Source: Cycas panzhihuaensis (lineage: Eukaryota > Cycadophyta). Taken from it: a DNA stretch of 64,000 bases. Shown in pieces: positions 57,080 through 64,000 of this stretch (positions are counted from its first letter, which is position 1; each line of letters opens with the position of its first letter). The translations under genes and the position numbers were made by a program. Where the stretch lies: positions 112,103,741 through 112,167,740 of the forward strand of contig CM041465.1 in NCBI GenBank assembly GCA_023213395.1, written 5' to 3'. The notes beneath the pieces were generated by a model, which saw only the letters and a program-made list of their open reading frames with translations, ran no database searches and was not told where the DNA came from.

Positions 57080-58560
57080 ATTCCTATACACCCAGGTCGT
57101 TACGATTTCTGAAGGGCACTTACCCATCCTACCGCGAAGGGTAAGCCCTTCTCCATCGTGGATGAGCTTCATACTGTTGCCACAGGAATGTCCTTGATGG
57201 ACATTTTGAGGAGTTGTCCCAAGCAGCGGGCCCTCCTCCTAGAAGCTTTAGGATCAAGTGATGCGCCCATCCATGCTTTGGGCATTACCCAAAGTTGTGG
57301 ACCCGTTATCTCATTTGATCCTAAAGATCTTCCTTCCGCTGATGAAAGGGAACGTCAGTGGAACTTCCCATTCACTATCACTATCGATACACCTGATTGT
57401 ACCCTTCGAAGGACTATTGTTGACAACGGTTCTTTTGTTAATGCCATGCCCTTGCATATCATGCAAGAGCTTGGTATCTCCGCCTTAGAACCTGTTCCAT
57501 GGCGATGCCAAGGTTATGTGTGATGGCGAAGACCCCTTTGGGATCTATCGTGATTCTGCTCACCCTTGAGGGCAAGATTGTTCTTGCCGATGTTGTAGTC
57601 CTTGACATTGACATTGACTACAACCTCCTTCTAGGTCGCCTATGGCTCGACCAAATGGGAGTCATGTGCTCGACTCTTTGGGGACAACTTAAATTCATCC
57701 ATGACAGACGGATGAGAGTGATTCCCCGCGAACGCCCATTTGCCAAACAAACTCATTCCACTAATTTGGCAAACTGAGGTCCTTTTACACACACCTCACC
57801 CTGCTCTATTAGCATACCTAACCCATCTGAAGAAGATCCTGCATCTTCTTCTCCTAGTCTCATGCGGTTCGCCCTTATTGGCGTTGGGAGTTATGAGTAC
57901 CTCGCTTCGTTTAGTGATGACGAGTCACATGATGAGGACGAGGATTGTCTTCACCCCATCTCTTTCCTCTGCACCAATAGGTCGCACCCGTCTCGTTTTA
58001 GATCCTCGTCTAGAATCTCTCTCATTGGTGAGGCTAACCACTCCTGCGTGTTACATGTCATCGCTTATGTTGACCCACCCATAGTCAGTTCTTCTTCTTC
58101 ACTAGCCCCTGTGGGTGATGGCTTTGAAGAGCTGCCTTTTGCTTCTTCCGAGGAGCCTCCTTTTGACTCTCCTTCAGAGTCCCGTGAGGAAGTTGAACGA
58201 CCCGACGACCATCATGGTCCCGTTGCTTCCACTTCCTCTAGTACTTCCTCTACTCAAAGTAAGGTCATCCATGGGGTGGATTACTTCGAAGATGACAAAG
58301 CCCTATTTGAGCACCTAGTAGGTTTTGCACCCAACTTGCCTTCCGGTCACCACATGCTTGGTCACCAGAAGATCCTTGCAATTGGATCCACACTTGCCGA
58401 TCCAATCCCATCTCCTATTCCACCTCCTCTTGTTGACCTTGCCCCTCTCCACTTCGAGGAGGGTAATGCCATGTGCATGGGGGCAACCCAATACATAGTC
58501 TTGGCCCCCGTCAAGGTCATTAAGGTCAGGTTGGAGTGTTCTCCTGATGAGATAAGGGAG
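57080..58560 (+). pseudogene. Tat-E protease and protease-RT linker
   Basis: Open for 121 codons from 57158: DELHTVATGMSLMDILRSCP, TIDTPDCTLRRTIVDNGSF with D-N-G-S followed by Phe (57385-57440), and PLHIMQELGISALEPVPWRC. After a frame change near 57520: LTLEGKIVLADVVVLDIDID and YNLLLGRLWLDQMGVMCS, the LLG-x-x-WL block (57620-57675). The linker is open from 57862 for 238 codons (MRFALIGVGSYEYLASFSDD, VDYFEDDKALFEHLVGF) and runs into the RT lead-in. Confidence 0.8.
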
Positions 58561-59540
58561 TACTCCCTCCTGTTCTAGGAGTTTCGAGACGTATTTGCAT
58601 AGGATTATGCTGACATGAAGAGAATTGACCCATCCATTGTCACTCATAACCTCACCACCATTCCTGGCACCTACCCTGTGCGCCAGAAGCAGTGTCCCCT
58701 TCACTTGAAGTTCCCAGCCACCATCAAGATAGAGGTCGAGAAGCTTCTGGATGCTGGGCTTATTACTTCCATTGACTACCCTAAATGGGTCTCTAATATT
58801 ATCCCCGTTTCTAAAAAGAAAGGGGCAATTCGTATATGTGTCGATTTCCATGACATCAATAATGCTTGTCCTAAGGACAACTTCCCATTACCCTTTATCG
58901 ATCAAATTATTGATTGCACCACTAGATTTGAAGTTATGTCTCTAATGAATGGCTTCTCCTGGCTTATAACAGTTCAGATCTCTCCTGAAGATTGCCACAA
59001 GATGGGCTTCACTACACCTTAGGGTACCTTCACCTACAAGGCTATGCCCTTTGGTCTTAAGAATGCAGGTGCTACTTACTAAAGAGCCCTGTATTTCATT
59101 TTCCATGACCTTATTGATAACACATTAGAGGTCTTCATGGATGACATGATGGGTCTCTCCCGTGTTAGGGCCCATCATCCATCTGACTTACGTGCCATCC
59201 TCTCACGATGCCGCAAGTATCATGTTAGTTTAAATCTACTCAAGTGTGTGTTTGTTGTTATCTCGGGTAAACTCCTTGGGTTCCTTGTGTCCAAACAAGG
59301 GATTCGGATTGACCCTAACAAGGTCAGGGTAATCCTTGACATGCCGCCACCTAGAACTCAACGACAAATTAAGTTATTTTTAGGAAGGCTTAGTTTTCTT
59401 AGGCGCTTCTTAGTAGACTTCACTATGAGTGCTAAACCCCTCACGAACCTATTGAAGAAGGGAGCTCCTTTTGCCTGGTCTGACAAGACCCAAAAGGCCT
59501 TCGAAGGACTTAAGGAAGCCCTTGCTTACGCTCCTCGTTA
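58561..59540 (+). pseudogene. Tat-E reverse transcriptase
   Basis: Lead-in DPSIVTHNLTTIPGTYPVRQ (58627-58685), then VEKLLDAGLITSIDYPKWVS, GAIRICVDFHDINNACPKDN, MSLMNGFSWLITVQISPEDC (58937-58995; catalytic DGF is NGF here), TFTYKAMPFGLKNAGATY-stop, EVFMDDMMGLSRVRAHHPSD (59131-59190) and SGKLLGFLVSKQGIRIDPNK ... RTQRQIKLFLGRLSFLRRFL. Stops near 59020 and 59080. The Asp-to-Asn change at the first catalytic position looks like a late mutation, since Tat-C and Tat-D keep Asp. Confidence 0.85.
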
Positions 59541-59950
59541 GTGCCTCCTCGATTCGATGGGCCCTTAAATCCTATATACCTTAGCGGTAGCGAGTCCTTG
59601 GGCACTATGTTAGCTCAGGAGGATGACTCAGGAATCGAGAGAGCTATATACTTCATCATCCACACCCTCGTGGCTGCTGAACTTAACTATTCCCCTGCCG
59701 AGAAGGAGTGCCTCTCCTTAGTCCATATGACCAAGAAGTTTAGACACTACTTGCTTGGCAACACCACCAAGGTGATCGTTCAATCTGATCCCTTACGATA
59801 CTTGCTGACTTGTTCAGATTTGACGGGTAGGGCTGGTCGGTGGACTGTCCTTCTTTAAGAATTCGACCTCCATATCATCAACCAGAAATCAAAGAAGGGA
59901 ATGGTAGTGGCCGAGCAACTCACAGATGCCACTATCCCTAACTCCTTTGG
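59541..59950 (+). pseudogene. Tat-E first RNase H (degenerate) and spacer
   Basis: PPRFDGPLNPIYLSGSESLG (59542-59600) lacks the first catalytic Asp; AAELNYSPAEKECLSLVHMT keeps the Glu; KVIVQSDPLRYLLTCSDLTG follows (about 59770-59830). A stop after GRWTVLL at 59858, then EFDLHIINQKSKKGMVVAEQ of the spacer. It is homologous to the other two copies throughout. Confidence 0.8.
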
Positions 59951-59999
59951 TGCCCCCATTGACGACTCTCTCCCTGATGAGTCTATCCTGACGATTCAG

Positions 60000-61275
60000 G
60001 GGGTCTCTCTCCATCCACTCATCGATAATTAATGGTATGGTGATATAGTGCGGTATCTTACACAGCAGCAATACCACCTTGATGCCAGTAGTAAAGTTAG
60101 ATCTCGCATCCAGACTTCTTCTAGGCAATACTTCCTTATAGACGGGGTATTATACAAGACGTCCTTCGATGGGATCCTCCTCCGCTACGTCACTGCTGAC
60201 GAAGCTGACTAAGTACTACACGAATGCCACCACGATATTTATGGAGGTCACTTTGGGGGCCAGTCTATAGCTCAAAGGATCCTTTGCATGGGCTATTTTT
60301 AGCAGTCCCTTTTCAAGGACGCTCATGCCTTTGGTTTGAGATGTCGGCAATGTCAAGAATACGCCAACATCTCCCATGTGCCTTCCGAGGCCCTGCATCC
60401 TATAGTTTCACCATGGCCTTTTGCTCAGTGGGGACTAGACCTCATTGGGGCTATCTCCTCGCCTTCGTTGTCGCAGCACAAGTTTATCTTAACTGCCATG
60501 AAGTATTTCACTAAATGGGCAGAGGCCATCCCCTTGATCACTACCCCTGGTAAAACGCTTGTCACATTCATTTACCAGCACATCATTTACTGTTTTGGGA
60601 TTTCGGATGTCTTAATTAGTGATAATGGAACTCCTTTCTGTAATAAGGAAGTGGATGAGCTTTGTGAGAAGTTTAAAATTTCTCACAAGACTTCCTCCCC
60701 TTACTACCCTTAGGCAAATGGCCAAGTAGAGTCTTTCAATAAGACTCTCGTCAGCATTCTCAAGAAAACCATTATTTAGTCCCAAAAGGATTGGCACCTT
60801 TAGTTGCCCTCCGCTTTGTGGGCTTACCGCACCTCTATCTGTTCCGCGACGGGAATGACTCTGTTCTCCTTAGTCTGATGCAGGGTGGTACTCCATTGGA
60901 GGTGGAGATTCCTTCCTTGCGAGTCTCCCTTCGAGGTCTCATCGACGAAGAGTCGATCTGTTAGGCTCACCTTCTAGACCTCAAGGCTTTGGATGAGAGA
61001 TGCTTAGCTGCTTATCAGGCTAACCTAGCATCTAAAGCTCACTCACAAAGGACCTACGATAAACATCTTCATTCCCATCCTTTGTTCCCTGGGGACCATG
61101 TCCTCAAGCTCGAGTAACTCCATGATCGCTTGACCAAGTTTAAACCCTGATGGGTTGGTCCGTTCATCATTATTGAATCCCTCGGCAATGGTACCTACAG
61201 GATAGCCACCCTAGAAGGGCTTGAATTTGAGAAAGCTGTTAATGGGAAATTCCTTAAGAAGTTTTACGTATGATC
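60000..61275 (+). pseudogene. Tat-E integrase (decayed)
   Basis: Spacer WYGDIVRYLTQQQYH, then VLHECHHDIYGGHFGGQSIA and CRQCQEYANISHVPSEALHP of the zinc region (60215-60395), WPFAQWGLDLIGAISSPS with the first Asp (60414-60465), VLISDNGTPFCNKEVDELCE with the second Asp (60608-60670), and ANGQVESFNKTLVSILKKT with the Glu (60713-60770). Several stops and a frame shift near 60880, but the C-terminal block ending KFLKKFYV is present with TGA at about 61274. D-D35-E spacing is kept. Confidence 0.85.
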
Positions 61276-61859
61276 TTTCAGCGATCCCTTTCCCCTGCTT
61301 CGAAATGAGCCTAAACTACCGTCTTAGGTTATCCCCATTCTTCCCAACCCATGGGTAGAATGGCAATTTAAGACGGATCCTTCTTCCTCTTTCTGGTTCC
61401 TTCCACGGAACCCGTGTTCCCATATCCTCTCGGGAACTTTTGTCTTCCTACTTGGGCATTCCCCCAACCAGGATGATGTTTTGGAGCATCGGTGCTCCTC
61501 TGTCCTGCCTACTATTTCCTTCGCATATTCTGCTATGCTCTTTTGTAGACGTGTATGCCGCTCTATCCTCTAACCTCATACCTCTCTTTCGTCTCCACTC
61601 ACGATGTGTGTGTGTGCTCCTGTTAGACATATAGCCATATATGGAAGGGAACATATACATCATATAATAAAATATTTACAACATATAAAATAAATACACA
61701 TGTCATCCACACATGTTATATACACAGCATCTCATGTCAAAGTGGGGTACCAATTACTCCATATATATATACATCCAAAAATCATGTTACATCATATGTA
61801 TGGGAAGCCAGTGTCCTTGTAGGGGGGGTACAATCATATGATCCTATATATGACCCCCT

Positions 61860-62502
61860 AGAGGCCCGTGCTTTCCCCTGTCAAAGTCAATATGTACATC
61901 TCCTACTCTACTGCTACCCCGCTCCTGGGGTACCATCTCTCGGTCTGTGTGACCCTCTCCTGGGAACCACATCCCTCTGAGGCTCCTCCTGGGCCTCCAC
62001 GAGCCACCTGCCTCACTCCCCTCATCTCGTGGTCATCTTGGGGTCGTCGCCACCATGTAGGTATACGTCCTGCTCCAGCTTGACCTCAACGTCATCTGAG
62101 CCACCAGCTGATCGTATCGGGCCTGGATACGATCCCTCTCCCCTCGAAGTCCCTCCTCTGTCACTTTGAGGCGCTCTGTGAGTACCGCTATCTGGACTCT
62201 GCTCTTGGCATCTCTGCGTGCTCTGACCTGTGCCTCTAGAGCCTGCACCCGTCTGCGTAGCTCATCCCTCTCGCACCTCATCTCATCTTGCTCCTGTTGT
62301 AGCTGTCCCCAAGATGTCACATGCTCTTGGGACTCTGCAGCCCATATGTATCTTGCCCTCACCAATGAGGTGAATGCCTCCATGTGGGCACCTGCCGCTC
62401 TAGGCTCATCTCTTTCCTGGATGGGCGGTTGCCCCTCTGTATATACCTGAGGGAATACCTCCTTCACCACAGTCTCTATCAATCTCCGGATCTCTGCTAC
62501 AC
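61860..62502 (-). pseudogene. Antisense accessory gene, coiled-coil exon, Tat-E
   Basis: Minus-strand exon open for about 155 codons from the splice site: GVAEIRRLIETVVKEVFPQV, YTEGQPPIQERDEPRAAGAH, VRARYIWAAESQEHVTSWGQ, then a strong charged heptad stretch (QQEQDEMRCERDELRRRVQA, LEAQVRARRDAKSRVQIAVL, TERLKVTEEGLRGERDRIQA) ending in RYDQLVAQM and an Arg/Ser tail. The first stop is at about 62033; the family stop would be near 61860. Very like the Tat-D exon at 33302-33969. It gives the clearest case for a coiled coil in this protein. Confidence 0.65.
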
Positions 62503-62613
62503 CTGCCAATGCAACATGCTATGTGTCAGTATATATCTCACCATATACCATGATCAAATCGAATCAAATATCTATCTGGATGCCAAACGACTTTGGAAAA
62601 GGTTAGGTCTCAC
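62503..62613 (-). other. Intron of antisense accessory gene, Tat-E (111 bp)
   Basis: Minus strand GTGAGACCTAACC...GTTGCATTGGCAG, nearly the same ends as in Tat-D (GTGAGACCTAACC...TTGCATTGGCAG). Confidence 0.7.
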
Positions 62614-63812
62614 TTCTTTGTACACCGGCTCCTGCAGTCGTCTGACATCCTCCCTTCTAGCTCTCTGCCAACTGTGAGTGCCTCATCCTTGGGCACCTCC
62701 TCTACCTGAGCCTCCCTCCTCACAGGGACTGGCTCAACTCTCGTCCCTCCAGATCCCCTCATGATCTGTAACCTGTGGGCCCTAGTCACTAGCCCCTTGC
62801 TCTCGTCCTATGCTCTTGATGGGCCTGCCTCTCCTCTAGCAGCCGGGGATGGACCCTCTGCACCTCCTGCCATCCCTGAGGGACCTGCCTCTCCTATAGG
62901 TCGTGACGGGCTGGCCCCATCTCCTCCATCATCTCCATCATCATCGCCCGCGGGTGCTCCTGCTTCGCCCGCCTCGTCATCACTGTCCCACCTCACTGTC
63001 CTGTAGGACTCTGCTACATAGTCTGGTAAGGTGAGGAGGTCTAGTGATGTCACCTCCACCGATCATCGGACATGGGCCCAGTCCTCTATCCCTCTCAATC
63101 GAGTCTACCACTTGTGGACCATCGGGGCCCGCTCTGTGATGGGGTGTGGTCCCCCCGCTGGTGCCACCGCCGTGAAGTGAGAAAAAAACCAACATTATAG
63201 CAGCATGCTATACGATAACCCACCTCTGTCGGTCATCCTGATAGTGTCTAGTTGGGTGACGAGGTTCGCCGCTATCAAGGTCGTCCAGTCCATCCTCTCG
63301 CTGGCTTCACAGTGGCGTACTGCATCCAACCATCCACCCGATATCTCCCTATAGTTTTGTTTCTAGGAAATCTGGAACAGAACGCACAGTATAACCAACT
63401 TCCTCACCCAAGGAATCCCTGACATTAGTATGGTCTGGAGGGGAGCTCCCCTCCGCTCCCACCTATTAGCTCCTGTGAAGAACAGGGCTGCCTCCCTGTG
63501 TGTTGCCTCGGTGCTAGGCGGTGTCCCCAGTCTCACCGGCCTCCCTGTCACTGGTACTCCCAGTATCCACCGTATGTCCCTCGGCATAACTGTCATGTCA
63601 CCTACCTGAGGTAGGTGGAATACATGTCTCCTCTTATCCCAATGGGATACAATGTCGACCAGTAACCTCTGATCTGATGCATATTGAGGTGTCTTGAGGG
63701 CCTTGTATAGGCCGCACCTCTGCAGGATCTCCCTGTCCTCCTGAGATGCCATCTCCATGTAACTCAACATGGCCATACCTACGTTCTCACGGTTATCCAT
63801 CGCGATGACAGC
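62614..63812 (-). pseudogene. Antisense accessory gene, mobile-domain-like exon, Tat-E
   Basis: Minus-strand exon of 1199 bases in one frame with a handful of stops, starting after gtggacag (63813-63814). The first 145 codons from the ATG at 63800 are open: SQEDREILQRCGLYKALKTP, LLVDIVSHWDKRRHVFHLPQ, VGDMTVMPRDIRWILGVPVT, GRPVRLG, WVRKLVILCVLFQIS. After a stop: NYREISGGWLDAVRHCEASE, MDWTTLIAANLVTQLDTIRM, GGLSYSMLL-stop-CWFFSHF, then TSLDLLTLPDYVAESYRTVR, WDSDDEAGEAGAPAGDDDGD and a Pro/Ala/Glu tail. The FHLP...DM-V...D...ILGVPVTGRPV block is the signature on which I base the plant-mobile-domain call. Confidence 0.65.
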
Positions 63813-63951
63813 CTGTCCACATAAAAAACAATCAAAGTTAGCTTCATGTTAGTTATCAGCACTCCTTACCCTCTCTCAACTCTCTATGTATGAGATTTGA
63901 GGCTTTTTTGGCCCTTCCATCTTTTTTCTCCTTTGTTGTCTTCGTACCGCG

Positions 63952-63979
63952 CTGAACTTAGCGGTACCGCTAAGTTCAG
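63952..63979. repeat. Perfect 28 bp palindrome, Tat-E antisense leader
   Basis: Arm ctgaacttagcggt followed by its exact reverse complement, no spacer. It lies about 140 bases upstream of the mobile-domain-like exon on the minus strand. It shares the AACTTAGCGGTACCGC core with the LTR palindromes. Confidence 0.95.
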
Positions 63980-64000
63980 GTCAGGTCCTGCGGTGATCGG

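Larger units (their letters stand above)
51715..64000 (+). mobile_element. Tat-E: Tat retrotransposon, 5' three-quarters
   Basis: Plus-strand element from TATTTCCCGACTTCCGGG (TG changed to TA) at 51715 through LTR, gag, protease, RT, first RNase H, integrase and most of the antisense gene. The second RNase H and 3' LTR lie beyond the right edge. The LTR type is that of Tat-A and Tat-B. CpG-depleted, with many in-frame stops: an older copy. Confidence 0.9.

Noticed and set aside
1-64000. Host protein-coding gene, tRNA, rRNA or CRISPR array
   Set aside because: Both strands were read; all coding signals belong to retrotransposons, and no cloverleaf, rRNA or spaced-repeat array was recognised.

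Overview
The window is a stack of nested plant retrotransposons. I see no host gene, tRNA or rRNA. The organism is a land plant with a large, repeat-rich genome: the elements are plant-type Ty3/gypsy retrotransposons of the Tat group, a plant L1-type LINE and an older tRNA-Met-primed gypsy element. The species cannot be read from the sequence; a gymnosperm or another big-genome plant would fit.

Layout. 1-5653: Tat-A, minus strand, 5' LTR, gag and start of protease, running off the left edge. 5654-8779: Tat-B, minus strand, same family, whose gag is cut by Tat-A. 8780-11390: decayed LINE on the minus strand, cut by Tat-B. 11400-15050: AT-rich DNA without recognisable genes. 15050-20368: Gyp-X, a heavily decayed plus-strand gypsy element. 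20369-27716 and 43779-51714: Tat-C, plus strand, inserted at the end of Gyp-X and split inside its reverse transcriptase by Tat-D. 27717-43778: Tat-D, a complete 16.06 kb minus-strand element with 2.45 kb LTRs, TG...CA ends and a 5 bp target duplication (actgc). 51715-64000: Tat-E, plus strand, inserted into the 3' LTR of Tat-C and running off the right edge. Inferred order: LINE and Gyp-X first, then Tat-B and Tat-C, then Tat-A, Tat-D and Tat-E.

Tat-D and Tat-C show the full element plan: LTR, primer site, gag with a C-x2-H-x4-H-x4-C knuckle, aspartic protease (DNGS), reverse transcriptase (FMDD), degenerate first RNase H, integrase (D-D35-E), about 4 kb of accessory DNA, a second RNase H, 3' LTR.

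The most interesting item is in the accessory region. In all three elements where it is visible (Tat-C, Tat-D, Tat-E) it holds a gene running antisense to gag-pol. It has a plant-mobile-domain-like exon of about 1.2 kb, an acidic linker, a 109-112 bp phase-1 GT-AG intron at the same place, and a coiled-coil exon. In the two copies where the upstream DNA is in view it has its own conserved TATA box. The arrangement resembles the antisense accessory 'gene 23' of maize Grande elements. A palindromic motif built on AAACTTAGCGGTACCGC recurs in several LTRs and in the leader of this antisense gene.

The copies decay in two ways. Tat-C, Tat-E and Gyp-X have in-frame stops and CpG-to-TpG/CpA change. 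Tat-A, Tat-B and Tat-D keep CpG but carry many frameshifts, and the two Tat-D LTRs differ in small GC-rich patches between long identical AT-rich stretches, which suggests consensus-sequence error rather than real mutation.
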